Part shown: piece by piece, positions 36,401 through 44,352 of the stretch
How positions within the stretch are numbered: position 1 is the stretch's first letter
Layout: each line of letters opens with the position of its first letter
Source of the DNA: Flavobacterium aerium
Lineage (GTDB): Bacteria; Bacteroidota; Bacteroidia; Flavobacteriales; Flavobacteriaceae
DNA: 64,000 nt
Reading direction: 5' to 3'
Assembly (NCBI RefSeq): GCF_030766725.1
Contig: NZ_JARQWR010000009.1
Coordinates: 62,001-126,000 of the forward strand
Translations under genes and position numbers: made by a program
Notes under the pieces: model-generated
The model's database searches: none
The model's input: the letters and a program-made list of their open reading frames with translations, nothing else
Told to the model about the DNA's origin: nothing

Positions 36401-37636
36401 GAGTTAGATGATGAATCTTGGACAGGCCTAGTTGCAGAATTAAATACAGCCTTTGGGAAGTATAATATTAATACGTGTATGCAAAAAATTTCGTTTTTTG
36501 CACAAGTATATGGAGAAACCGATTTATTCGTGGCAACAAAAGAAGGCTTGAGTAGTCATGCCTCTAGTCAATCAACCTATAAAGGAAGAGGATTAATCCA
36601 ACTTACTGGAGAAAGAGCTACTGGAGCTACATTATATGAAGTTCCAGGACCTTATAAAAGATATGCGAATTATGTAGGGAATCAAGACATCATTACGAGT
36701 CCAGATTTAATTAGTGACAAACTTCACTATACTGTTGATAGTGCAGGATGGATGTGGAGCATTGATAAAAAATGCCCTAACTGGTCACCAACTGATGAAA
36801 GAGAAGCAATGAAGTGGAAGAGTGAATACTTCAAGAAAGCATTGGGACAATCATTAAATGGAATTGCTAATTATATTGAAGAAGAAGACAAATACTTCTA
36901 TTTGCAAGCAAAAATATTGAATGGATATAGCAAAGAGCATAAGTTAGAAAAAGACCCACACGGTTGGGATAAGAGACAAAAAGCTTTTAGAATATTGAAA
37001 AATGATGTTTTTGAGTATGATATTAGATGTAAAGGTGGTGGTGATGAAAACTCAAATTTAGCGGGAGCTGCACCATGGCTGAAAGTAGCATGGGAAGAAT
37101 TAAATACTCATAAAGGAAAAACAGAAGTTGATAGCCCATTAAAAGAAAGAGTAGCAGAATATTTTGCTTTATCAGGTAGCCCAACTTTAAATCATACTGA
37201 TGCATGGTGTGCAACATTTATCTTTTGGTGTTTCCAACATACCAAAGACTATAAGGATACAAACGTTAAAGGAAATGTAGGAGCATACGACTGGGGAGAA
37301 GAGAATAACTCAAAAGTCGCAGGGAATGCAAGTAAAGATGGTTGGCCAAATGGAGAAATAACAGAAGCATTTGTAGGAGCAATTATTGTATTTACTTTCT
37401 CACACGTCGCAATAATAGTTGGAGAGACTAAAGATGGTACAGGATATGTATATTTAGGAGGAAATCAGGGGTCAAACGTTACAGGTGGACAGAAAATATG
37501 TTTAGGCTCGGTTGCTAAAACAAGTAGTTCTATTTTTAGAATAATGAAACCGAAAACCTATAAGCCATCTGATGATGAAAAGAAATTACCGAAATACGAT
37601 GTAAATGCAGAAAATTCAAGCAGTAGTTCTAGATAA
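33434..37636 (+). CDS. PAAR-like (DUF4280) multidomain T6SS effector with GH19-like and CHAP-like domains
   Basis: A 1400-residue protein. Residues 1-130 are a DUF4280 PAAR-like tip with many Cys and Gly (GKCLTPNGQQMPCAGKC, STGKCPGYGKPGD). Residues 130-960 are Ig-like strand-rich modules. Residues 980-1180 resemble a GH19/lysozyme-like muramidase: E1028 in QVYGETDLF and YKGRGLIQLTG at 1049-1059. Residues 1200-1380 form a CHAP-like amidase (TIGR02594 type) with C1259 in DAWCATFIFWC and H1324 in SHVAIIVG. So the tip carries two peptidoglycan-cutting domains. The short Ser-rich tail ends the protein. A lipoprotein gene, possibly immunity, follows 15 bases later. Confidence 0.85.
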   Translation: MGKQGNLVVEGAKFYCSNSVDHNAPGTASVLKVTSQTKKLGKNKYFASDKPIGTYLDDKAESFDNGQGFGKCLTPNGQQMPCAGKCKITYSDYYENVEFNSSMKILLDISTGKCPGYGKPGDIKISDCGQAQKTSTIKVNEKDEFQVSVISPQWPIADKTTKTGVKKIKVTLPIVGNAGETFLYLDKKSSGSLFDAFLNMPETKMTLEAEYTGDESKIVWGLFKGTDVKDKVRTYIGIGKGINLDIDKLFTGLTEGKYRIEAYGSKPGDNKCAIFIDYIKNYVEKITTPGDSVLKNIPMPFTLKYKITNNLLPGQKILNSNIIISPPSASWKITQGDQILYNSAANADTGLVKVMMSGNIATITFKNAGKYTVSATTSSAGTPFKKEITVAEKIGVKNVEHGNGLIRYSDNINAKVKDFNVAYVGGTAQNIQWYLKKEGKGRIRVFEESAVSKISVINKRANDFLYQDAKILDGSYFGNYVLEAYGSALAADKNPEFKEAGAYMDCYNFEVARNSVDSLVFPEVIPTGTKVKYEAKTRMALVPNEKVVINTGSTDVTDNGDGTLTFPKEGEYTIKFHLEGNDCDTKEISKVIKVATPELKKALWSYQSGYKRTETGYKEDSFAFVEIAGMGKQQMIGKVWIKGLDDSFYSDPEKKFMLEEKPFSLNEEGKGSFKITTTDAYKTKIEAAIPPTAANPTPKYELIFTVEVAPSTGGNVTLPAAMEIKNARAVQIGDKTLYEVLEANEVLGITSEKKIKSIVFSDEAGKDIQRAQTFYGKTHKIWVHTVNMQDDELLVNVYKEIPGEAMAVKNDTVSALTSKKSYPAEKVGTDSMLKLDFTPDKEWNKPEEKNVDFYFAWVSKKGKDAEGKDIFIPVKGQVTLKSTESSVSLITTQDLESVGIKAKKEDGTPFTQEEMISLRKQYLLYENGCLKVSNTTTQEAIENDISPVAVEMAEIKNKKDCYCNKPMTEEMLKNIVKTVTGRTTIWTGCELDDESWTGLVAELNTAFGKYNINTCMQKISFFAQVYGETDLFVATKEGLSSHASSQSTYKGRGLIQLTGERATGATLYEVPGPYKRYANYVGNQDIITSPDLISDKLHYTVDSAGWMWSIDKKCPNWSPTDEREAMKWKSEYFKKALGQSLNGIANYIEEEDKYFYLQAKILNGYSKEHKLEKDPHGWDKRQKAFRILKNDVFEYDIRCKGGGDENSNLAGAAPWLKVAWEELNTHKGKTEVDSPLKERVAEYFALSGSPTLNHTDAWCATFIFWCFQHTKDYKDTNVKGNVGAYDWGEENNSKVAGNASKDGWPNGEITEAFVGAIIVFTFSHVAIIVGETKDGTGYVYLGGNQGSNVTGGQKICLGSVAKTSSSIFRIMKPKTYKPSDDEKKLPKYDVNAENSSSSSR

Positions 37637-37651
37637 TATAAAAAAAACAGT

Positions 37652-38896
37652 ATGGAATTAAAAGTGAATAAATTAATGTTTTTTCTATTATTACCTTTTG
37701 TTGTGCAATGCCAAACTAAGACAAAGGAAGAAGGAAAAATAAATCAATCTAAAACGGAAATATCCGAAAAGAATAATAGTATGGTTGAAAATGTATTAAC
37801 AAATCAATTACAGTTAGGAGCGAATCGATACAATGATTGTTGTGAGCTACCTAAAGAAGAATTTCATAAAGAAGATTTAGAAGCAAGCGCAGTTTTAATT
37901 GAGGACATTTTGAGAAAAAATGGATATAAAACACCAACAGAAGAACAATTTGTTTCAAAAATAAAATCAGTCTTTGGAAGAGTTCTAGACCCGAAGTCTC
38001 CTAATAATTACCTATATGTAAATTATTTTGATAAGTGTGATCGAAAATTGACCTACTTTAAAAACAACGGAACAGAGTATAATGGAACCTATATCGTGAA
38101 AAATAAAGGTATCATAACCGATTTATATGCTGTACCAGAAATTGTAGACTATAGAAAAGCATTTCCAAAAATTGCTGAAACAGAAAAAAGTATAGCCAAG
38201 AAAACAAAAGATAGTAAAGGAGAAATGGTATCCATTGAATTATGGAAAGATCTGGAGGATAGAACAGATAATGCCAATTTGTCAAGAGCCCGTAAACAAA
38301 ACATTACTACAATTGTTGCCCGTAATATGTATCTTTTCAATGATAGTAAAGCACACGGAAATTGGCTGGTAATGAATGATAAAGGATTCGTTAGAACTCT
38401 AGTAATAACATTTGGTTATACAAAAGATGCTAAGTTTAATGAGCTAGTAATGAGTGATTATTTGAAAGACTCAGACAATAGTAAGATGAATAATGGAGAT
38501 GTTGGAGACATTATTGTAGTGAAAAACTGTAAAGATGAACTAGAAATAAGAGCAGAATTATTACAGTATATCGAAGAGACAGCTTCAAAAGAAAATAGTA
38601 AACTAATTAGAGGACTAGGATTCTATTTAACCAAACAAGCTCAAGGAACGAAAGCTAAATTAACAAAAGATGAGGTTAGAAAAGTATATGCCTATTTTTC
38701 TAATTATTATGACGAGTTATACATCAAAAATGATCAACAGGGACTAAACATAGATTTCTACCCCAATACATTAATGGCTCAATTATTAGCAAGAGACAAA
38801 GGAGCAGAGGACTATATTAAAAGTAATAACTACTTTAATTTACCGAATCTGAAAAAAATAATAGATTACGCAAAAAAAGAAACAATCTACGAGTAA
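37652..38896 (+). CDS. Lipoprotein, candidate immunity to the PAAR-like peptidoglycan hydrolase
   Basis: A 414-residue lipoprotein, signal ending in VVQC (C20). The mature part has a Lys/Glu-rich linker followed by two alpha/beta-type parts; no family was recognised. It is the last gene of the T6SS island and is closed by a strong terminator. By position it would protect the producer's own peptidoglycan from the GH19-like/CHAP-like effector. The size is large for an immunity protein, so another function cannot be excluded. Confidence 0.65.
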   Translation: MELKVNKLMFFLLLPFVVQCQTKTKEEGKINQSKTEISEKNNSMVENVLTNQLQLGANRYNDCCELPKEEFHKEDLEASAVLIEDILRKNGYKTPTEEQFVSKIKSVFGRVLDPKSPNNYLYVNYFDKCDRKLTYFKNNGTEYNGTYIVKNKGIITDLYAVPEIVDYRKAFPKIAETEKSIAKKTKDSKGEMVSIELWKDLEDRTDNANLSRARKQNITTIVARNMYLFNDSKAHGNWLVMNDKGFVRTLVITFGYTKDAKFNELVMSDYLKDSDNSKMNNGDVGDIIVVKNCKDELEIRAELLQYIEETASKENSKLIRGLGFYLTKQAQGTKAKLTKDEVRKVYAYFSNYYDELYIKNDQQGLNIDFYPNTLMAQLLARDKGAEDYIKSNNYFNLPNLKKIIDYAKKETIYE

Positions 38897-38911
38897 TATA
38901 TATGGCCAATA

Positions 38912-38943
38912 AAAAACCCTTACTATTTCTAGTAAGGGTTTTT
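38912..38943. terminator. Terminator at the end of the T6SS island
   Basis: A perfect 14-base stem AAAAACCCTTACTA / TAGTAAGGGTTTTT with a 4-base loop TTTC. It closes the T6SS island and can also terminate the convergent ahcY. Confidence 0.88.
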
Positions 38944-38969
38944 GTTTATCAGTAAGATTCTAATAAAGA

Positions 38970-40286
38970 TTAGTATCTATAGTATTCTGGTTTGAATGGA
39001 CCTGCAACCTCTACACCAATGTAAGCTGCTTGATCATCTCTTAATGTTTCCAATTCTACACCTAGACGAGCTAAATGTAAAGCGGCAACTTTTTCATCAA
39101 GATGTTTTGGTAACATGTAAACATCATTGTTGTAGTTTGCACTATTTTTCCATAACTCGATTTGCGCTAAAGTTTGGTTTGTAAAGGAGTTACTCATTAC
39201 AAAACTTGGGTGACCTGTAGCACAACCAAGGTTTACTAAACGACCTTCAGCAAGGATAATAATATCAACACCGTTAATAGTATATTTATCAACCTGAGGT
39301 TTGATTTCAACTTTAGAAGCACCATGGTTCTTGTTTAACCAAGCCATATCGATTTCGTTATCAAAATGTCCAATGTTACAAACAACCGTTTTATCTTTCA
39401 TTTTTTCAAAATGACTTCCTAGAACGATATCTTTATTTCCAGTAGTAGTGATGATAATATCAGCAGTAGCGATCACAGTATCTAATCTTTTTACTTCATA
39501 ACCGTCCATTGCAGCTTGTAAAGCACAGATAGGGTCAATCTCAGTAACTGTTACAATAGAACCAGCACCTCTAAAAGAAGCAGCAGTACCTTTTCCAACA
39601 TCACCGTATCCACATACGATTACTCTTTTTCCAGCCAACATTAAGTCAGTAGCACGACGAATAGCATCAACTGCACTTTCTTTACAACCGTATTTGTTAT
39701 CAAATTTAGATTTAGTAACAGAATCATTAACGTTGATTGCAGGCATTGGTAAAGTACCATTTTTCACTCTTTCATAAAGACGGTGAACACCAGTTGTTGT
39801 CTCTTCAGATAAACCTTTGATACCAGCAACTAATTCAGGATAACGATCAATAACCATATTCGTTAAATCTCCACCATCATCTAAAATCATGTTTAGTGGT
39901 TGACGATCTTCTCCGAAGAATAAAGTTTGTTCAATACACCAGTCAAAATCTTCTTCGTTTAAACCTTTCCAAGCATAAACTTGAATTCCAGCAGCAGCAA
40001 TAGCAGCAGCAGCTTGATCCTGTGTAGAGAAAATATTACAAGAACTCCAAGTAACTTCTGCACCAAGAGCGATTAATGTTTCAATTAATACAGCCGTTTG
40101 AATAGTCATGTGCAAACAACCAGCAATACGTGAACCTTTTAAAGGTTGCTCATCTTTATACTCTTTACGAAGTGCCATTAAACCTGGCATCTCTGCTTCA
40201 GCCAATTCAATTTCTTTTCTTCCCCATGCTGCAAGAGAAATGTCCTTTACTTTATAGGCCACAAATGGCAATGTTTTTGAACTCAT
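38970..40286 (-). CDS. ahcY: Adenosylhomocysteinase (S-adenosylhomocysteine hydrolase)
   Basis: AhcY splits S-adenosylhomocysteine to adenosine and homocysteine, recycling the methyl-cycle product. The 438-residue protein contains the two substrate regions ([35 protein letters not shown]), the NAD-binding [10 protein letters not shown] and the invariant C-terminal PFKPEYYRY. Length and motifs are normal. It is convergent with the T6SS island and divergent from the PPTase gene. Confidence 0.97.
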   Translation of the reverse strand: MSSKTLPFVAYKVKDISLAAWGRKEIELAEAEMPGLMALRKEYKDEQPLKGSRIAGCLHMTIQTAVLIETLIALGAEVTWSSCNIFSTQDQAAAAIAAAGIQVYAWKGLNEEDFDWCIEQTLFFGEDRQPLNMILDDGGDLTNMVIDRYPELVAGIKGLSEETTTGVHRLYERVKNGTLPMPAINVNDSVTKSKFDNKYGCKESAVDAIRRATDLMLAGKRVIVCGYGDVGKGTAASFRGAGSIVTVTEIDPICALQAAMDGYEVKRLDTVIATADIIITTTGNKDIVLGSHFEKMKDKTVVCNIGHFDNEIDMAWLNKNHGASKVEIKPQVDKYTINGVDIIILAEGRLVNLGCATGHPSFVMSNSFTNQTLAQIELWKNSANYNNDVYMLPKHLDEKVAALHLARLGVELETLRDDQAAYIGVEVAGPFKPEYYRY

Positions 40287-40319
40287 GTGTATATATTTGT
40301 ATTAGCAAAAATTTTGTCG

Positions 40320-40327
40320 CAAATTTA
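40320..40327 (-). promoter_or_regulatory. -7 box of the ahcY promoter
   Basis: TAAATTTG on the minus strand (40320-40327), 33 bases before the start codon, fits TAnnTTTG. There is no clear -33 TTTG at the usual distance. Confidence 0.4.
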
Positions 40328-40442
40328 CGGAATTACTTTTATTTAATTTTAACACGACATCTAAATTGTGAATTTATTAATATAGAAAAATAGTAAAAAT
40401 TCAATAAAATCAATTTACAATTAAGAAAACAATACTAATTGA

Positions 40443-41075
40443 ATGCCAATATATAAAATCATTACATTAAATACTGATACAAAGGTCTTAGTCTGGAAAA
40501 TAACTGAAACCTTTGAAGCGCTTTATGGTGGATTAGAATTAAATCAATCAAATTGCAATAGAATTGAATGTATGAAATCAGATGTTCATCAACGTGGTTT
40601 TTTGAGCGTCAGAAAATTATTGGAAGCTATGGGATATTCTGATTTCGATCTATTTTACGACGAAAATGGAAAACCACATTTGAAAGATGGAAAACATATA
40701 TCCATAACCCATTCATTTGGTTTTTCAGCAATCATCGTAAGCAATGAAAGTGTAGGGATTGATATTGAGTTAAGAAGAGAAAAGATAATGAAAATCGCCA
40801 ATAAATTTATTGGACACGAATTCGAATTTTTAGACTCAACCAAAATTAAAGAGTACATCCGCAAGCTTACCGTAATATGGGGAGCAAAAGAAGCCATCTA
40901 CAAAATGAATAGTATAAAAGGATTAAGCTTCAAACAACACATTAATGTCGATTCATTTATAACAGATAACAAACAAGGAACTGCTACAGTTATAATGGAT
41001 GAATTACGTAAAAAGTATAAATTCTACTTTGAAGAAGTAGAAGATTTCACACTAGTTTATGCCTTAGAATCATAA
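40443..41075 (+). CDS. 4'-phosphopantetheinyl transferase
   Basis: A 210-residue Sfp/EntD-type enzyme that attaches 4'-phosphopantetheine to carrier proteins. Recognisable motifs are HQRGFLSVRKLL near residue 50, SITHS near 90, VGIDIELRR near 107 and WGAKEAIYKM near 150 (the magnesium-binding W-x-x-K-E-A). It lies alone, upstream of pnuC, in the opposite direction to ahcY. It could be the general AcpS-type activator in this organism, or serve polyketide or aryl-polyene pathways. Confidence 0.9.
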   Translation: MPIYKIITLNTDTKVLVWKITETFEALYGGLELNQSNCNRIECMKSDVHQRGFLSVRKLLEAMGYSDFDLFYDENGKPHLKDGKHISITHSFGFSAIIVSNESVGIDIELRREKIMKIANKFIGHEFEFLDSTKIKEYIRKLTVIWGAKEAIYKMNSIKGLSFKQHINVDSFITDNKQGTATVIMDELRKKYKFYFEEVEDFTLVYALES

Positions 41076-41177
41076 GATAAAATCTAATATTTTATGAAAA
41101 GATAATACAACAATAAGGCGATCAGAAAAAGTTCCGAGTATATTTACAGCAAAATAAATTAAGAGCAGACCTACAAT

Positions 41178-41801
41178 ATGATTGATTTTTTCTTAGAAGC
41201 ATATCAAAATAAAAGTTCAACCGATATTATACTGGAAATAATCACATTTGTTTTTGGAATATTGAGTGTTTATTATGCCAAGAAAGAAAATATCTTAGTT
41301 TATCCCACCGGTATTGTTGCAACCATAATCACAGTATATTTATTATATAAAGCCAGTTATTTTGGAGATATGACCATGAACGTATACTATTCTGTGATGA
41401 GTATATACGGATGGTACAACTGGTCCAGGAAAAAAGATGATGAATATTTAGTGCCAATTTCCCGAACCAATACCAAAGAAAAATTAATAGGAATCCTTTT
41501 CTTCTTTCTTACCATTATAGTTACGTATGGCGTATATCAAATTTTTGATTATCAAATTGAAACTGAAAATTATATTGATATATTTACCTCCGGACTATTT
41601 TTCACAGGAATGTGGTATATGGCCATAAAAAAGATTGAAAACTGGACCTTATGGATCATCGGGGATTGTATAGCAGTACCCCTATATGCCTATCGAGGTT
41701 TAGGAATTCTATCATTGCAATATATAATCTTTACAATTTTAGCAATACAGGCTTATTTGGCATGGAAGAAAATATTAGACAACAATCTACCAACATCATA
41801 A
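41178..41801 (+). CDS. pnuC: Nicotinamide riboside/vitamin transporter PnuC
   Basis: A 207-residue membrane protein with seven hydrophobic helices. Conserved PnuC features are SVYYAKKENILVYPTGI near residue 33, the MNVYYSVMSIYGWYNW region near 70-85, and KIENWTLWIIGDCIAV near 153. PnuC imports nicotinamide riboside by facilitated diffusion, driven by phosphorylation through NadR. The next gene begins within pnuC (40-base overlap) and seems to hold a NadR remnant (see findings). Confidence 0.93.
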   Translation: MIDFFLEAYQNKSSTDIILEIITFVFGILSVYYAKKENILVYPTGIVATIITVYLLYKASYFGDMTMNVYYSVMSIYGWYNWSRKKDDEYLVPISRTNTKEKLIGILFFFLTIIVTYGVYQIFDYQIETENYIDIFTSGLFFTGMWYMAIKKIENWTLWIIGDCIAVPLYAYRGLGILSLQYIIFTILAIQAYLAWKKILDNNLPTS

Positions 41802-43693
41802 AAGTTGCTTTTTGTGGGTTCAATCCATTAGGAAGAACTCATCTATTAGCTCAAATCGAACTATATTTTCAGGATATAAAAATCTTTGAAGCTATATCGG
41901 AGAAAGGATACGAAGAAATACAAGCAAGTGATTTATGTATCCCTGATTATATTAAAAAAGATAAATATGATTTAGTGCTATTATTCCAAGAGTTAGATCT
42001 TGATGATCGTAAAAAAAGACTTTTAGAAGAAATCAAAACCACTTTTATAGATTTAAAACAACCCTATATCTTAATGTCAGATGAAGAATCATCATTTGAT
42101 AATATAAAGAAAATTATAAAACGATTTAATATTGCAAAGCAAAAAGGATTCTCGACACCCGACTATATTCAGTTGTATCAATATGGTGTTTGTGTAGAAA
42201 CAATTATAAAGCAAATAGCGATATTTAAAAAAGGAATAGCCAAAACAATTCTAGAGAAACCAGCCCTTGTTACAGATGGAATAGTAGGTTTTACAGAGGA
42301 AGAATTTCAAGAAAAAGCAGATTACTTTGATCTTAAAAAACAAGACTACAAATTACTTAAATTCGTTCCGGCCTCAGGTGCCGCAAGTAGAATGTTTAAG
42401 TTTCTAAATGAATTTCTGAATGAATTTAAGTTAGAAAAAGAAACAATAAATGCCTACATCAACCGAAAAAAAGACAATGCCCTTTCCTTGTTCTTAATTG
42501 GACTAGAGAAATTCCCATTTTATAAAAAAGTTCGAAAAAAAGTTCGAAAAATTTATCCAGAATACAATACATGGAACAGAGATAAGAGACGATACCATTT
42601 TATAAAAGTTTTATTATCAGAAGATTATTTCGACTACGCCAATAAACCAAAAGGAGTATTACCTTTTCATAGATACGATACCCAATTAGTTACTCCAATA
42701 GAAGAACATTTAAAAGAAAGTATATTCTATGCCGATACGGAGAAAGTAGCACACATCCATTTTACAATTTCGGAAATTCATCAAGACAAATTTTATAATG
42801 TTGTACAAAAGGTGAAAAAACGAATTGAAAACGAACTGGATTTAAAATTTGAAATTGACTATTCCTATCAAAACCATGCTACCGATACTATAGCGGTCAA
42901 TAAAGACAATGAAATATTAAAAGACGAACAAGGTAAATTTATTTTTAGACCCGCAGGACATGGAGCCTTGATTGGGAATTTAAATGAATTAGATGCCGAT
43001 GTTATTTTCATTAAAAATATTGATAATATAATTCAAAACCATGTAGAGAAAACCGCATTTTATAAAAAAGCATTAGCGGGAGTAATGATTCAATTGCAAG
43101 AGGTTATTTTTTCATACCTAGACCTTTTAGAAAATAAAAATATTACTGAAAAACAAATTGACGAAATTGTACACTTTATACAAGATCAATTGGGTGTAAA
43201 TATTGGGACAGCATTTTCAAAATTCACTGTAGAAAATAAAAGAATCAGTTTGATAACGATGCTCAATAGACCCATTCGCGTATGTGGAATGGTAATTAAT
43301 GAAGGAGAACCTGGAGGAGGACCATTTTGGGTAAAAGACAATACAGGAAATATATCATTGCAAATTGTTGAAGCCTCCCAATTCGATATAAAAAACCCAA
43401 CTCAGAGTAAAATAATAGAGCAATCAACACACTTCAATCCTGTAGATTTAGTTTGTGGAATAAAGAACTATAAAGGTGAAAAATTCAACTTAAACGATTT
43501 TATAGACCATGAAAGTGGGTTTATTGTTCAGAAAAATAAAAATGGTAAAGATTTAAAGGCCTATGAACTACCAGGGCTATGGAATGGAGCAATGGCCAAT
43601 TGGATTACGGTATTTGTTGAGGTACCATTGCTTACCTTTAATCCAGTAAAAACGGTAAATGATTTACTGAAACCAGCACACCAACCAGAATAA
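41762..43693 (+). CDS. Fusion of a decayed NadR-like segment with a DUF4301 protein
   Basis: A 643-residue protein starting MEENIRQQSTN inside the end of pnuC. Residues 1-123 look like a degraded NadR-type kinase. The place of Walker A (GPESTGKTTL in NadR, from memory) is held by GFNPLGRTHL, and KYDLVLLFQELD and LKQPYILMSDEE align with its C-terminal part. The middle and catalytic parts are missing. From about residue 128 on it is a full DUF4301 protein (FVPASGAASRMF near 201-212, FRPAGHGALIGNL, VCGMVINEGEPGGGPFWV). DUF4301 resembles nucleotidyl- or sugar-phosphate-type enzymes, function unknown. In relatives pnuC and nadR are usually adjacent; this looks like a deletion that fused them. Confidence 0.8.
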   Translation: MEENIRQQSTNIIKVAFCGFNPLGRTHLLAQIELYFQDIKIFEAISEKGYEEIQASDLCIPDYIKKDKYDLVLLFQELDLDDRKKRLLEEIKTTFIDLKQPYILMSDEESSFDNIKKIIKRFNIAKQKGFSTPDYIQLYQYGVCVETIIKQIAIFKKGIAKTILEKPALVTDGIVGFTEEEFQEKADYFDLKKQDYKLLKFVPASGAASRMFKFLNEFLNEFKLEKETINAYINRKKDNALSLFLIGLEKFPFYKKVRKKVRKIYPEYNTWNRDKRRYHFIKVLLSEDYFDYANKPKGVLPFHRYDTQLVTPIEEHLKESIFYADTEKVAHIHFTISEIHQDKFYNVVQKVKKRIENELDLKFEIDYSYQNHATDTIAVNKDNEILKDEQGKFIFRPAGHGALIGNLNELDADVIFIKNIDNIIQNHVEKTAFYKKALAGVMIQLQEVIFSYLDLLENKNITEKQIDEIVHFIQDQLGVNIGTAFSKFTVENKRISLITMLNRPIRVCGMVINEGEPGGGPFWVKDNTGNISLQIVEASQFDIKNPTQSKIIEQSTHFNPVDLVCGIKNYKGEKFNLNDFIDHESGFIVQKNKNGKDLKAYELPGLWNGAMANWITVFVEVPLLTFNPVKTVNDLLKPAHQPE

Positions 43694-44097
43694 TGGATCA
43701 GGAAAAAATAATTTCAGAACTGCAATTTAAAGCAGTACGCAGTAGTGGTCCAGGAGGACAAAATGTAAATAAAGTATCTTCAAAAGTAGTATTGTCATTC
43801 GATTTAAAAAATTCCAATGCACTGACAGAAGAAGAGAAAAATTTAATAGAGAATAAGCTAACGTCAAAGCTCACCAATGAGCAAGTATTGATTTTGAATT
43901 GTGATGAAGATCGAAGTCAGATCAAAAATAAAGAGATTGTAATTAAGCGATTTTTAAAAATCATAGAGGCAGCATTGATAATACCAAAAATTAGAAAAGC
44001 AACAAAACCCTCCAGAGCAGCAGTAAAAAAGCGTATTCAATTAAAACAAAGCCAATCCTTAAAGAAGGAATTTAGGAAAAAACCAAGACTAGAATAA
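43693..44097 (+). CDS. arfB: Peptidyl-tRNA hydrolase ArfB (ribosome rescue)
   Basis: ArfB (YaeJ) releases peptides from ribosomes stalled on mRNA ends. The 134-residue protein has the catalytic GGQ (residues 21-23 in SSGPGGQNVNK) and the basic C-terminal tail that enters the mRNA channel (ATKPSRAAVKKRIQLK onward). The start overlaps the DUF4301 stop by one base (TAATG). Length and tail fit ArfB rather than a full release factor. Confidence 0.93.
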   Translation: MDQEKIISELQFKAVRSSGPGGQNVNKVSSKVVLSFDLKNSNALTEEEKNLIENKLTSKLTNEQVLILNCDEDRSQIKNKEIVIKRFLKIIEAALIIPKIRKATKPSRAAVKKRIQLKQSQSLKKEFRKKPRLE

Positions 44098-44158
44098 TTC
44101 GGTAAAATGAGATGCATTTTTTAGGGAAAAAGACGCGATTATTTGAATACTTTTTTTC

Positions 44159-44166
44159 TACTTTTG
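44159..44166 (+). promoter_or_regulatory. -7 box upstream of the TPP riboswitch
   Basis: TACTTTTG fits TAnnTTTG and ends six bases before the riboswitch begins, so transcription likely starts at about 44172. The -33 box is not clear. Confidence 0.5.
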
Positions 44167-44171
44167 CAAAG

Positions 44172-44250
44172 TCTCAAAGGGGTGCTCAATATTGAGCTGA
44201 GATTATACCCAACGAACCTGGGCAGGTAATGCTGCCAAGGGAAATCAAGA
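44172..44250 (+). promoter_or_regulatory. TPP riboswitch (THI element)
   Basis: The conserved core of the thiamine pyrophosphate aptamer is plain: GGGGTGCT (44179-44186), GCTGAGATTATACCC (44196-44210), GAACCTG (44214-44220), GGTAATGCTGCCAAGGGAA (44225-44243). The aptamer lies about 100 bases upstream of the start codon of the TonB-dependent receptor at 44353, so thiamine status should control this outer-membrane transporter. The expression platform is not obvious from sequence. Confidence 0.95.
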
Positions 44251-44352
44251 CCATATCGAAGTGATTTTCAGTATGGATCTAGTTGAATTTAGATTAATCA
44301 TATTTTTATTAACACAGAATAATTACCCCTTTTATTCGTAACTTATTTACGA

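Noticed and set aside
29228..38896. The cargo region as a prophage or integrated element
   Set aside because: There is no integrase, no tRNA gene, no flanking repeat and no capsid gene; the gene order is a T6SS cargo cassette.
41651..41761. Upstream extension of the DUF4301 fusion inside pnuC
   Set aside because: The extra 37 residues are a shadow of the pnuC reading frame; the ATG at 41762 gives MEENIRQQ and leaves a plausible NadR-like start.
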